Made by a program: the position numbers and the translations under genes. Below are positions 1-6,993 of a DNA stretch of 6,993 nt, piece by piece (positions within the stretch are counted from its first letter, which is position 1; each line of letters opens with the position of its first letter). Origin of the DNA: Firmicutes bacterium UBA6226 (GTDB lineage Bacteria; Bacillota_A; Clostridia; Peptostreptococcales; Acidaminobacteraceae). Under the pieces are notes generated by a model. The model worked only from the letters and a program-made list of their open reading frames with translations. It had not been told where the DNA came from and made no database searches. Where the stretch lies: the NCBI GenBank assembly GCA_002441045.1, contig DJWQ01000103.1, forward strand, positions 440 through 7,432, given 5' to 3'.

Positions 1-369
1 AAGAGAAGACCTGAGCCAAATGTATCTGAAATTATGAACATTATCGGCGATGTAAAAGGTAAAAACGTAATTCTAATCGACGATATGATTGATACAGCGG
101 GAACGATTGTCAATGCTGCGAAAGCGCTTAAAGAAATGGGTGCTAAGGATGTTTATGCATGTTGTACACACGGTGTTTTCTCAGGTCCAGCGGTTTCAAG
201 AATTAGAGATTCTGCAATTTCAGAACTTGTTGTTCTAGATACGATCAACGTTTTACCAGAAATGAGAGAACTTGAAAATGTAACGATGCTTTCAGTTGCG
301 CCAGCATTTTCAGAAGCCATCAGAAGAATCTTCAACAACGATTCAGTCAGTACGATGTTTGAAGACTAA
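1..369 (+). CDS. prs: Ribose-phosphate pyrophosphokinase (PRPP synthetase), C-terminal part
   Basis: This is the 3' part of a gene that enters from the left edge in frame 1; 122 codons remain before the TAA at 367-369. The enzyme transfers pyrophosphate from ATP to ribose 5-phosphate, giving cytosolic PRPP for purine, pyrimidine, histidine, tryptophan and NAD synthesis. The fragment opens with the conserved KRRPEPN segment. It then carries the type I phosphoribosyltransferase PRPP/ribose-phosphate binding loop, VILIDDMIDTAGT, at nt 67-105 with its paired aspartates. Next come the family segments VYACCTHGVFSGPA and LVVLDTI, and the tail ends SVSTMFED. Family members are about 310-320 residues, so roughly 195 N-terminal residues lie outside the window. 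An ATG at 34 is open, but homology runs upstream of it, so it is internal and not the start. A strong terminator follows directly, which separates this gene transcriptionally from pth. Confidence 0.96.
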   Translation, partial: KRRPEPNVSEIMNIIGDVKGKNVILIDDMIDTAGTIVNAAKALKEMGAKDVYACCTHGVFSGPAVSRIRDSAISELVVLDTINVLPEMRELENVTMLSVAPAFSEAIRRIFNNDSVSTMFED

Positions 370-392
370 ATTGAATCAACCTTTGAAACGAG

Positions 393-427
393 AAACGCTT
401 GGCAGATTGTTGTCGAGCGTTTTTTTT
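393..427 (+). terminator. Intrinsic terminator after prs
   Basis: The left arm at 393-404 (AAACGCTTGGCA) pairs with the right arm at 411-422 (TTGTCGAGCGTTT region) over 12 positions. Two pairs are G-T wobbles, and the loop is the six bases at 405-410. Eight consecutive T residues at 420-427 complete the signal. It lies 24 nt after the prs stop codon, where a transcript end is expected. Confidence 0.9.
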
Positions 428-435
428 GATATAAT
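427..435 (+). promoter_or_regulatory. Extended -10 promoter for the pth-mfd-foldase operon
   Basis: The sequence TGATATAAT is a perfect TG-N-TATAAT extended -10 element for the vegetative sigma factor. The best -35 at 17-bp spacing is TTGTTG (407-412), matching TTGACA at three of six positions, so the TG motif probably compensates. The T at 427 is also the last T of the prs terminator tract, and the -35 region lies in the hairpin loop and right arm. Predicted transcription start is near 442, leaving a leader of about 25 nt before the pth start codon. This is a reading of consensus only; no start site has been mapped. Confidence 0.75.
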
Positions 436-467
436 CGTAAGGGCCATTAAATAAAGAGGTGACAAAA

Positions 468-1025
468 GTGACGATAATTGTTGGCCTGGGAAATCCAGGA
501 AAAAAATATGAACTAACTCGACACAATGTTGGGTTTGAAGCGATCGATCTGCTAGCTTCAAAGCATAATATCGCTGTCAATAAAGTTAAATATAAAGCAT
601 TGATTGGTGAAGGACAAATCGCAGGAGAAAAAGTGATTTTGGTGAAGCCACAAACCTATATGAATCTAAGCGGTGAAACTGTAAAAGCCATTTGTCAGTT
701 TTATCAGCTACCTATAGAAAAGCTAATCGTCATTTATGACGATATCGATACTGATTTCGGTAAGCTGAGAATTAGAATGAAAGGGAGTGCGGGTACCCAT
801 AACGGTATGCGCCATATTATCTATTTGATGCAGAAGGATGAATTCCCAAGAATACGTATCGGGATTGGCAAGTCAGATAAAATGGATTTAAAAGACTATG
901 TGCTTCAAAGATTTAATAAAAGTGAAATGGCGACGTTAGGCGAGGTACTAGATCGAACGGTACTCGCTGCGGAGAGCATTATCAGTGAAGGTGTAGAAAA
1001 GGCGATGAACCGTTATAACGGTTAG
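468..1025 (+). CDS. pth: Peptidyl-tRNA hydrolase (185 aa)
   Basis: Pth is a cytosolic monomer that cleaves the ester bond between peptide and tRNA in peptidyl-tRNAs dropped by ribosomes, recycling tRNA. The protein opens MTIIVGLGNPG, the family signature. By alignment to E. coli Pth, the visible active-site residues are N9, catalytic H19 (in LTRHNVGF), N66 (in TYMNLSG), D91 (in IYDDID) and N112 (in GTHNG). Length is normal for the bacterial family. GTG at 468 is chosen because the AAAGAGGTGA ribosome binding site (453-462) lies just upstream and the family signature begins immediately. The alternative in-frame GTG at 459 lies inside that binding site and would add only MTK. It is the first gene of its operon, after a dedicated promoter, and its TAG stop is fused to the mfd ribosome binding site. 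Confidence 0.97.
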   Translation: MTIIVGLGNPGKKYELTRHNVGFEAIDLLASKHNIAVNKVKYKALIGEGQIAGEKVILVKPQTYMNLSGETVKAICQFYQLPIEKLIVIYDDIDTDFGKLRIRMKGSAGTHNGMRHIIYLMQKDEFPRIRIGIGKSDKMDLKDYVLQRFNKSEMATLGEVLDRTVLAAESIISEGVEKAMNRYNG

Positions 1026-1028
1026 GAG
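1023..1028 (+). promoter_or_regulatory. mfd ribosome binding site fused to the pth stop codon
   Basis: The bases TAGGAG contain both the pth stop codon (1023-1025) and an AGGAG Shine-Dalgarno core (1024-1028). The core is followed directly by an ATG at 1029 and then, after six bases, by an ATG at 1035. Only the second ATG has a workable spacing, so this site decides the mfd start. The arrangement suggests that ribosomes finishing pth can reinitiate on mfd. Confidence 0.8.
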
Positions 1029-1034
1029 ATGACG

Positions 1035-4000
1035 ATGAATACTTTTTTAAGCAACCTTTTTGAACATTCGGTTGAGATAAAAACATTAATCAAAAGTATA
1101 GATGAAGGTATCAGTCCGATACTGGTTCACGGAAGCGAACCACAAGTTGTAAAATGGGTCGCTGCCAAAGTCAATCAATCGTTAGAAAGACCTGTTATCG
1201 TATTTTTTGAAGATGAGCATAAGGCGAGAACTGCCGCGGAGGCTTACGAAGAGGCAGTTTATTTACCGAGCCGTGAACTGGTGTGGTTTGATACATTTGC
1301 CCATTCCAATCAAGTGGCCATCGATCGTGTTGAAGCTTTAGCAACAGCACTGAGCACAAAAGCGCCAGTGATATTTGCTTCTGTGAACAGTTTGGTCTAT
1401 CGATATCCAACAAAAATGTCAGAACGACTTTTAATTGATCTATCCACTGAGATACCGATGGGAGAATTGCAAAAGAAGCTCTACATGTATGGCTACGAAC
1501 GGGTAGAAATCGTTGAATCCAAAGGTCAATACAGCTTAAGAGGCGGTATTTTTGATGTCTTTTCACCTCTGTATGAGCGACCTTTCAGAATTGAGTTTTT
1601 TGGAGATGAAGTCGATTCTATTAGAGATTTCGACATAGAGACTCAGAAATCTGTGGATAAGTTTGAAACGGTTTGGCTTTATCCAGCGCGAGAAATGGTA
1701 CTTTCCGATGAGCGGATAGAAACTGCGATAGAAGCACTAAAAACGATTAAGAGTAAATATAAGAAAGAAAAAAGAGAACGCATCGAAGAGATGATAGAGC
1801 ATCTGACAGAGCGTGTTTTTGTCGATGGCATCGAACGTTATTTTCCTTTCTTCTTTGAACATAGTATGTCACTCCTCGACTGGTTTGAAGAACCAGTGGT
1901 ATTTTTAATAGGTAATAACCAATGCGTCAGTCGAATGAATCAGTTTTTACAAGATTATAGAAAACAGTTTTCAGATTACCTAGAGCGTGGTGAGGTTATT
2001 TCTGAGCAGTATAAGCGCGTTTTTGAGTTTGAGGAGATTAAGGCTGAGCTTGCTTTGAGACAGCTTGTCAGCACAGAGCTTTTAATCAAACACACCGATG
2101 GCTTTGAACCCAGCCAAATCATAAAACTAACTTCCCGTGAAATGAATAAGTACTTCGGTAAGTTTGATCAAATTGCACTTGATTTGAGAAAGTGGAAGAT
2201 CAAGGGTTATCACATTCTGATTGCGTTTACAAATGAGGACCGTATGACGCGATTCATCGATGCGATGAACAGCTTTGAAGTAACTGTGAATCAAGCAGGG
2301 GATGCAGATCGTGTTATGAGTGGTCAAGCGATTGCCATTATGAAGCCTTTTTCAAGTGGCTTCTACTTTGATACGTTCAAAGGCTTACTATTAACTGAGG
2401 CAGAGCTCTATGGTGAAGGTAAGAAGATTTCAAGAAAAAAACCAGCTCAGGGTAAAGTTATAAAAGCTTTTAGTGAGCTTTCTGTCGGCGATTATGTCGT
2501 TCATGAAAGCCATGGGGTGGGTCAGTATCTTGGAATTGAACAGATGAAAATCGATCAAACACGTAAAGACTTCCTTAAACTCAGATATGCACAGGATGAT
2601 TATTTGTATATTCCAGTTGAAAGTGCTGGCTTAGTTCAAAAGTATATGGGGACAGACGTTGAAAAACTGAAGCTCAACCGTTTAGGTGGACAAGAGTGGA
2701 AGAAAACCAAGTCAAGAGCCAAAAAAGCCATTGAGGATATGACGGATGAGCTTATTGCACTTTATGCCAGTCGTCGAGAGAAAAAAGGATATGCTTTTTC
2801 TGCTGATAACGATTGGCAGAGAGAATTTGAAGCTTTGTTCCCGTATCAAGAAACAAGAGATCAGCTTAAGTGTATCGATGAAATTAAGTTTGATATGGAA
2901 AAGGCGGAGCCTATGGAACGCCTCTTATGTGGCGATGTCGGATATGGTAAAACTGAAGTTGCCATAAGAGCGGCTTTTAAAGCAGTTTTAGATTCCAAAC
3001 AGGTTGCGATTCTAGTGCCAACCACTATTTTGGCGCAACAGCACTTTAAAAACATATCTGAAAGATTTTCAAAGTACCCAGCCAACATCCAGATGATTTC
3101 TAGATTTAGGACCAAGGCTGAGCAAGCCAAGATTATCAAGGATTTAAAGAGTGGTGTCGTAGATGTCGTCGTTGGAACACACCGTATCCTCTCAAATGAT
3201 GTGGTATTTAAGGACTTGGGATTACTCATCATAGATGAAGAGCAAAGGTTTGGTGTTAAGCACAAAGAAAAGATAAAACAAATGAAGGAAAATATTGACG
3301 TTCTGACCTTAACCGCGACGCCGATACCGAGAACACTTCATATGTCTATGATCGGCATCAGAGATATGAGCGTGATAGAGGATCCACCTGAAGACAGATA
3401 CCCGATACAGACGTATGTGGTTGAGTTTGATGAAAATTTAGTACGTGAAGCGATAGCGAGAGAGCTTGAACGCGATGGACAAGTTTATTTCGTTCACAAC
3501 CGAATCGAGGACATCGATCGCGTTGCGGCTAAGATTCAAGAGCTTGTTCCAGAAGCCTTGGTGCATTATGCACACGGTCAGATGAATGAGCATCAGCTGG
3601 AACGACTTATGGTTGACTTTATGAATAACGAATTTAATGTGCTCGTATCCACTACCATAATTGAGACGGGCCTAGATATTTCTAACGTTAATACCATCAT
3701 TATCAATGATGGCGATCGATTTGGTTTATCTCAGCTCTATCAGCTCCGGGGACGTGTTGGTAGAAGTAATCGCTTGGCGTATTGCTACATCTTCTATCAA
3801 GAAAATAAGGTTTTAAGTGAAATCGCAGAGAAGCGACTTAAAGCGATTAAGGAATTCACTGAACTCGGTGCGGGCTTCAAAATCGCCATGCGCGATCTTG
3901 AAATAAGAGGTGCTGGTAATGTTCTGGGCACAGAACAGCACGGTTATATGGAAGCCATCGGATACGATCTTTATTGTAAATTACTTGAAGAGAGCGTCCT

Positions 4001-4505
4001 TCATAAAAAAGGCGAAGTGGTAAAAGAAAAGCCACAAGCTAAAATAGACTTCGCGGTCAATGCCTTTATTCCAGAAAACTATATTAGCAATCATCAGCTT
4101 AAGATCGAGATCTATAAGAAGATCGCTGCCATTGAATCCAGAAAGGATCTTGAACTGGTGTATGAGGAGATTGAAGATCGCTTTGGCACGGTTCCTACCT
4201 CAGTAGACAACCTAATCAAAATTGCATTTATAAAAGCACTTTGTGAAGCGATCGGTATAGAAGAGGTTACGGAGGATGGTAAAGCGTTTACACTTAAGTT
4301 TGCGTCGAACTACGCGATTAGCCCATTGTTTATCAGCCAAGTGCTCGACTATGATAACAAGAACGTTAGCTTCTTTGGAGGGAACCCAGCTCTTTTAAAG
4401 GTCAAAATTACAAACAGATTAAGAAAAAAAGAAGAACAATTAACAATGCTTGAAATGTATCTTGAAAAAATATATAGTTTTCATAGTGAATATTTGAATA
4501 TATAA
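1035..4505 (+). CDS. mfd: Transcription-repair coupling factor Mfd (1156 aa)
   Basis: Mfd is an ATP-driven DNA translocase that pushes stalled RNA polymerase off DNA lesions and recruits UvrA to start nucleotide excision repair on the transcribed strand. The N-terminal UvrB-like module spans roughly residues 1-340. Its UvrA-binding segment sits near 161-195, with [10 protein letters not shown] and then [17 protein letters not shown]. The RNA-polymerase-interacting domain begins near 475 and includes [13 protein letters not shown] (484-496). The RecG-like SF2 motor shows Walker A GDVGYGKT (633-640), motif II DEEQ (734-737), motif [11 protein letters not shown] (760-767) and motif [11 protein letters not shown] (903-911). 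A translocation (TRG) motif lies at about 948-970 ([18 protein letters not shown] onward). The C-terminal autoinhibitory domain fills about 1000-1156. Length fits the family (E. coli 1148). All motor motifs are intact, with no frameshift. The start at 1035 is preferred over ATG 1029, which abuts the ribosome binding site. Confidence 0.98.
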   Translation: MNTFLSNLFEHSVEIKTLIKSIDEGISPILVHGSEPQVVKWVAAKVNQSLERPVIVFFEDEHKARTAAEAYEEAVYLPSRELVWFDTFAHSNQVAIDRVEALATALSTKAPVIFASVNSLVYRYPTKMSERLLIDLSTEIPMGELQKKLYMYGYERVEIVESKGQYSLRGGIFDVFSPLYERPFRIEFFGDEVDSIRDFDIETQKSVDKFETVWLYPAREMVLSDERIETAIEALKTIKSKYKKEKRERIEEMIEHLTERVFVDGIERYFPFFFEHSMSLLDWFEEPVVFLIGNNQCVSRMNQFLQDYRKQFSDYLERGEVISEQYKRVFEFEEIKAELALRQLVSTELLIKHTDGFEPSQIIKLTSREMNKYFGKFDQIALDLRKWKIKGYHILIAFTNEDRMTRFIDAMNSFEVTVNQAGDADRVMSGQAIAIMKPFSSGFYFDTFKGLLLTEAELYGEGKKISRKKPAQGKVIKAFSELSVGDYVVHESHGVGQYLGIEQMKIDQTRKDFLKLRYAQDDYLYIPVESAGLVQKYMGTDVEKLKLNRLGGQEWKKTKSRAKKAIEDMTDELIALYASRREKKGYAFSADNDWQREFEALFPYQETRDQLKCIDEIKFDMEKAEPMERLLCGDVGYGKTEVAIRAAFKAVLDSKQVAILVPTTILAQQHFKNISERFSKYPANIQMISRFRTKAEQAKIIKDLKSGVVDVVVGTHRILSNDVVFKDLGLLIIDEEQRFGVKHKEKIKQMKENIDVLTLTATPIPRTLHMSMIGIRDMSVIEDPPEDRYPIQTYVVEFDENLVREAIARELERDGQVYFVHNRIEDIDRVAAKIQELVPEALVHYAHGQMNEHQLERLMVDFMNNEFNVLVSTTIIETGLDISNVNTIIINDGDRFGLSQLYQLRGRVGRSNRLAYCYIFYQENKVLSEIAEKRLKAIKEFTELGAGFKIAMRDLEIRGAGNVLGTEQHGYMEAIGYDLYCKLLEESVLHKKGEVVKEKPQAKIDFAVNAFIPENYISNHQLKIEIYKKIAAIESRKDLELVYEEIEDRFGTVPTSVDNLIKIAFIKALCEAIGIEEVTEDGKAFTLKFASNYAISPLFISQVLDYDNKNVSFFGGNPALLKVKITNRLRKKEEQLTMLEMYLEKIYSFHSEYLNI

Positions 4506-4506
4506 T
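4478..4506 (+). promoter_or_regulatory. Possible internal promoter for the foldase gene
   Basis: TTTTCA (4478-4483, four of six matches to TTGACA) is followed after 17 bp by a perfect TATAAT (4501-4506), with a second TATAAT at 4507-4512. The boxes span the mfd stop codon and could supply extra transcript for the downstream gene. The region is AT-rich, so chance matches are likely and there is no TG extension. Confidence 0.4.
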
Positions 4507-4526
4507 TATAATTGATATGAAATTAA

Positions 4527-4543
4527 GCTAATAACACATTAGC
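4527..4543 (+). repeat. Small inverted repeat in the mfd-foldase gap
   Basis: GCTAAT (4527-4532) and ATTAGC (4538-4543) are perfect 6-bp complements around a five-base loop, AACAC. No T-run follows, so it is not an intrinsic terminator and does not split the operon. It ends 7 nt before the purine-rich ribosome binding region (4551-4559) and does not cover it. It could be a minor mRNA stability or processing element, or chance. Confidence 0.4.
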
Positions 4544-4563
4544 AGAAATTGAGGAGAGGTCTT

Positions 4564-5571
4564 ATGCCAAATTTAAAAAGAGTGACAGCATTGCTATTAG
4601 TGGTGTTGATGATTGCCCTAACTGGGTGTAGTACAAAAAGTGGAGATTCTACGACTGAAGGAACGACTGGCGTTTCTAAAGAAAATGCTGTTGCCATCGT
4701 TGGTGAAGATGTCGTGGAGGTTGATACCTTCAATATTTATTATGCAATGTATGAAACTGCCTATAAACAATACTATGGCGAAGATATTTTGACTCAAGAG
4801 GTTGATGGTGTTAAATTTGCTGATGTTTTAAGAGAAGATATCTTACAAATGCTAGTCAATGATTCATTGATCCGTTCTTATGTATATTCGACTGGCTATA
4901 CTATTTCAGATGATCTTTTCAAAGAAAAATTCGACGAGTTAAAAGCTTTGCTTGAAGAAGATGCTGAAACAAAAGCGATGTACGATTCAATAGGTGTAAC
5001 AGATGCCTTTTTAGAGAAACAAGTGCAAGGCTCAATCCTTATGGACGAGTTCACAAAAGTTGTGAATGGCATGATTGATGCTGAGACTGCAAGACTTGAA
5101 GCGCTATATGCAAACGAACCAGTTCAAGTTAGCGCTAGACATATCCTTGTAGAGGATGAGGCAACTGCTCTTGAAGTAAAAGCAAAATTAGATGCTGGTG
5201 AAGATTTCTCAGAACTCGTTACTGCTTACTCTAAAGATACTGGATCAGTAAGTACAGGTGGCGACCTTGGCTACTTCTCAAGGGGACAAATGGTAACAGA
5301 ATTTGAAAATGCAGCATTCTCTCAACCGATTGGTGAAATTGGTGAACCAGTTCAAACTTCATATGGTTATCACATCATTAAAGTTGAGGATCGTTTAACA
5401 GTTAATCAATTGATTGAAAACGGTGAAGAAGAAGCAGTCATCAACGATTTCAAACAACAGCTTAAAGACAGCTTATACAATGAGTTCTATCAAAAGAAAT
5501 TAGATGAGCTTAAAGCTGCTGCTAGTATTGAAACCTTTATCGAAAAAGTAACACCTAAAACTGAAGGTTAA
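4564..5571 (+). CDS. Parvulin-type peptidyl-prolyl isomerase lipoprotein, PrsA/SurA-like (335 aa)
   Basis: This is a probable extracytoplasmic foldase that catalyses cis-trans isomerisation of prolyl bonds in exported proteins. Residues 1-21 are a lipoprotein signal peptide: positive LKR, a hydrophobic core, then the lipobox LTGC with the predicted lipidated cysteine at 22. A short Ser/Thr/Gly linker follows. Residues about 40-185 form a helical, acidic SurA_N/PrsA-like chaperone region. The parvulin domain runs about 187-279: SARHILV with H193, then SKDTGS, GGDLGYFSRGQMVTEFE, and YGYHIIKVEDR with H270. A helical tail follows. ATG 4564 is chosen because GAGGAGAGG (4551-4559) is a strong ribosome binding site and a signal peptide begins there; an in-frame TTG at 4549 overlaps that site. 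It sits 58 nt after mfd with no terminator between, so it is probably cotranscribed. Orthology to B. subtilis PrsA itself is not certain. Confidence 0.92.
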   Translation: MPNLKRVTALLLVVLMIALTGCSTKSGDSTTEGTTGVSKENAVAIVGEDVVEVDTFNIYYAMYETAYKQYYGEDILTQEVDGVKFADVLREDILQMLVNDSLIRSYVYSTGYTISDDLFKEKFDELKALLEEDAETKAMYDSIGVTDAFLEKQVQGSILMDEFTKVVNGMIDAETARLEALYANEPVQVSARHILVEDEATALEVKAKLDAGEDFSELVTAYSKDTGSVSTGGDLGYFSRGQMVTEFENAAFSQPIGEIGEPVQTSYGYHIIKVEDRLTVNQLIENGEEEAVINDFKQQLKDSLYNEFYQKKLDELKAAASIETFIEKVTPKTEG

Positions 5572-5601
5572 TTATTGATTGAATGCCCAGATAGTGGCTT
5601 G

Positions 5602-5649
5602 AAATCCTGCATTTGCGTGTTGAGTAAAATACCCATATGCAGGGTTTTT
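5602..5649 (+). terminator. Intrinsic terminator ending the pth-mfd-foldase operon
   Basis: AAATCCTGCAT (5602-5612) pairs with ATGCAGGGTTT (5637-5647) over 11 positions with one T-G wobble. The 24-base interior can add a few more pairs across two mismatches. Five T residues (5645-5649) follow, and another T-rich stretch lies just beyond. It starts 31 nt after the foldase stop codon. Confidence 0.82.
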
Positions 5650-5656
5650 CTATTTG

Positions 5657-5672
5657 ATTTTTAATTAAAAAT
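5657..5672. repeat. 16-bp perfect AT-only palindrome upstream of the flippase gene
   Basis: ATTTTTAATTAAAAAT reads identically on both strands. It begins 7 bp past the terminator T-run and ends 13 bp before the TG of the downstream extended -10, so it covers the position where a -35 box would be. It could be an operator for a dimeric regulator or an AT-rich RNA polymerase alpha contact (UP-like) site. In such AT-rich DNA it could also be chance. Confidence 0.5.
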
Positions 5673-5685
5673 AGCATTATTAATG

Positions 5686-5694
5686 TGTTATAAT
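5686..5694 (+). promoter_or_regulatory. Extended -10 promoter for the flippase gene
   Basis: TGTTATAAT is a perfect TG-N-TATAAT element. At 17-bp spacing the -35 position reads TAAAAA (5666-5671), three of six matches, so the promoter would rely on the TG motif and the AT-rich upstream DNA. Predicted transcription start is near 5701, giving a leader of about 70 nt. It lies after a terminator and before a gene with a good ribosome binding site, as expected for an independent transcription unit. Confidence 0.7.
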
Positions 5695-5770
5695 GAATCG
5701 ATTAGCATTTAACAGTGGTTGTGTTAATGAAAAATTCATCTTAAGTGCATGTAAAATATAGGAGTATATA

Positions 5771-6993
5771 ATGGAGAAGAAAACGCAGCACCCTGCCAGT
5801 GATTCGTTTGTAAAAGGGGCTTTCATTTTAGGTATTACAGGTGTATTTGTTAAAATACTGGGCGCATTTTTTAAAATTCCTCTAGCCAATCTACTTGGTC
5901 CTGAGGGGATGAGTTATTATTCAAGTGCTTATCCGATTTATAATTTCTTCATCGTGCTTGCAACCGCTGGTCTACCGACTGCGATTGGAAAAATGATCTC
6001 TGAGCAAAGAGCTTTAGGGGAATACGATAACATCGATCGAACATTTAAGTCAGGTATGATGCTGATGACTGCAGTGGGTCTATTTGGAACGTTGTTTATG
6101 TACTTCGGCGCTGATATGATCGTCGAAGGCATCAAAAATCCAAATGCAGCTCTGGCCTTTAAGGCTTTAGCACCTGCAATTGTTATCGTTTCTTTAATGG
6201 CAGTATTTAGAGGGTATTTTCAAGGTTTCCAAAATATGAAACCATTTGCAATGTCGCAGGTCTTTGAACAACTAGGCCGTGTAATCGTCGGTTATGGCTT
6301 AGCGATTTATTTTCTTGATCAAAGCTTAGAGCTAGCTGCAGCTGGTGCGACTTTTGGAGCAACCACAGGCGCTATCGCAGGACTTGGCATTATATTCTTA
6401 ACGTACATTAAGTTTAAAAAGAAGCATGCAAAAGAAATTGCGCATCAGTTGACGGGTAAGATTCTTTCGCATAGTGCACTGATAAAACGCATCAGTATGA
6501 TTGCGGTTCCTATAACACTGGGTGCGGCAGTTATGCCACTGATGAATACGATTGATGTTATGCTGGTTATGAACCGATTAACGGATATCGGAATGGGTGA
6601 AAACGCCAATGACCTTTATGGCATGCTCAGTGGATACGCCGCAACATTGGTAAATTTACCACAGGTAATTACCTCTGCGATTCAAATCAGTATCGTACCA
6701 GCAGTAGCTGCATTGTATGTAAGAAATGAAGCAAAGAATTTGAGCAGAACCATTCAAAATGGTATTCGAATGACGCTGATCATCAGTATGCCGGCAACCG
6801 CTGGACTGGTTCTTTTATCACAGCCGATTATGGAGCTCTTGTATCCTAACCAAATTCAATATGCTCAAACAACAGGTCAAATATTATCGATACTAGGGTT
6901 TGGTGTTATCTTCTTGGGTATGTTCCAAGTAACAACTGGTGTTTTGCAAGGAATTAGCATGCAAAACCGCCCAGCGATGAACCTTATGGTAGG
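5771..6993 (+). CDS. SpoVB/MATE-like lipid-linked precursor flippase, N-terminal 407 codons (runs off window)
   Basis: The frame is open from ATG 5771 to the window end with no stop. GGAG (5761-5764) gives a ribosome binding site with six-base spacing. The protein begins MEKKTQHPASDSFVKGAFILG and is strongly hydrophobic, with repeated membrane segments, for example about 14-36, 50-72, 93-115, 128-148, 172-215 and 238-262, plus several more to the end. Features typical of the SpoVB/YabM/MurJ group of the MOP superfamily are the early FVKILGAFFKIPLANLLGPEGMSYY region, FRGYFQGFQNMKP, and TLVNLPQVITSAIQISIVPA. Such proteins are usually 500-550 residues, so about a quarter is missing here. The likely role is flipping a lipid-linked cell-wall or polysaccharide precursor across the membrane, as MurJ does for lipid II. 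The exact substrate cannot be read from sequence. It has its own promoter and occupies the place of B. subtilis yabM, although spoVT, which precedes yabM there, is absent. Confidence 0.87.
   Translation, partial: MEKKTQHPASDSFVKGAFILGITGVFVKILGAFFKIPLANLLGPEGMSYYSSAYPIYNFFIVLATAGLPTAIGKMISEQRALGEYDNIDRTFKSGMMLMTAVGLFGTLFMYFGADMIVEGIKNPNAALAFKALAPAIVIVSLMAVFRGYFQGFQNMKPFAMSQVFEQLGRVIVGYGLAIYFLDQSLELAAAGATFGATTGAIAGLGIIFLTYIKFKKKHAKEIAHQLTGKILSHSALIKRISMIAVPITLGAAVMPLMNTIDVMLVMNRLTDIGMGENANDLYGMLSGYAATLVNLPQVITSAIQISIVPAVAALYVRNEAKNLSRTIQNGIRMTLIISMPATAGLVLLSQPIMELLYPNQIQYAQTTGQILSILGFGVIFLGMFQVTTGVLQGISMQNRPAMNLMV

Noticed and set aside
153..338. Antisense open frame over the prs 3' end
   Set aside because: The sense strand is clearly prs. 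The translation is low in recognisable features. The antisense frames at 347-580 and 376-561 cover the prs terminator and pth start and were rejected for the same reason.
2746..2967. Alternative-frame + strand open frame of 73 codons inside mfd
   Set aside because: It overlaps the region leading into Walker A of mfd in another frame, with no recognisable product.
2861..3265. Antisense open frame of 134 codons inside mfd
   Set aside because: It lies opposite the intact helicase motifs of mfd, shows no recognisable domain, has no clear ribosome binding site, and looks like a shadow of coding constraint on the other strand. The same applies to 1195-1566 and 2127-2327.
4539..4733. Antisense open frame over the lipoprotein signal sequence
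   Set aside because: It is the reverse of a well-supported signal peptide and lipobox; its Ser/Thr-rich translation reflects the opposite strand's codons.
5721..5742. Small hairpin ATGAA-AAA-TTCAT in the flippase leader, considered as a riboswitch or attenuator part
   Set aside because: The stem is 5 bp of mostly A-T pairs. The roughly 70-nt leader holds no terminator, no conserved riboswitch core that I recognise, and no leader peptide.
5680..5889. Antisense open frame over the flippase promoter and start
   Set aside because: It covers the predicted promoter, leader and N-terminal codons of a well-supported + strand gene and has no recognisable product. The frame at 5938-6135 is likewise a shadow.
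1..6993. Mobile elements, CRISPR arrays, tRNA/rRNA genes, defence islands or toxin-antitoxin pairs
   Set aside because: No transposase, integrase, regularly spaced repeats, tRNA-like cloverleaf or flanking target duplications were seen. Almost all the sequence is accounted for by five housekeeping-type genes and short regulatory gaps.

Overview
The window reads as a chromosomal housekeeping region of a low-to-moderate-GC Firmicute, most likely a member of the Clostridia. The evidence is the gene order prs - pth - mfd - parvulin-type lipoprotein - SpoVB/MATE-like flippase, strong AGGAG-type ribosome binding sites, use of a GTG start, and AT-rich intergenic DNA with TATAAT boxes and Rho-independent terminators. 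All genes lie on the + strand. The order resembles the B. subtilis prs-ctc-pth-fin-mfd-spoVT-yabM-mazG neighbourhood, but ctc, fin and spoVT are absent from this stretch and a PrsA-like foldase gene is present. The genus cannot be fixed from sequence reading alone.

Layout. Positions 1-369 are the last 122 codons of ribose-phosphate pyrophosphokinase (prs), followed by a strong intrinsic terminator (393-427). A perfect extended -10 promoter (427-435) begins on the last T of that terminator and should drive a three-gene operon: pth (468-1025), mfd (1035-4505) and a peptidyl-prolyl isomerase lipoprotein (4564-5571). The pth stop codon is fused to the mfd ribosome binding site, and a possible secondary promoter lies at the 3' end of mfd. 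The operon ends at a hairpin terminator (5602-5649). A 200-bp intergenic stretch then carries a 16-bp perfect AT palindrome and a second extended -10 promoter (5686-5694). This promoter should drive a SpoVB/MurJ-superfamily flippase gene that starts at 5771 and runs off the window end.

How the genes fit together. Prs makes PRPP for nucleotide synthesis. Pth recycles peptidyl-tRNA released from stalled ribosomes. Mfd removes stalled RNA polymerase and recruits UvrA for repair. The lipoprotein probably folds exported proteins outside the membrane, and the flippase probably moves a lipid-linked cell-wall or polysaccharide precursor. They are linked by conserved gene order more than by one pathway. 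No mobile element, CRISPR array, defence gene, RNA gene or plainly novel system was found. The points worth a second look are regulatory architecture, start-site choices and gaps in the conserved gene order.
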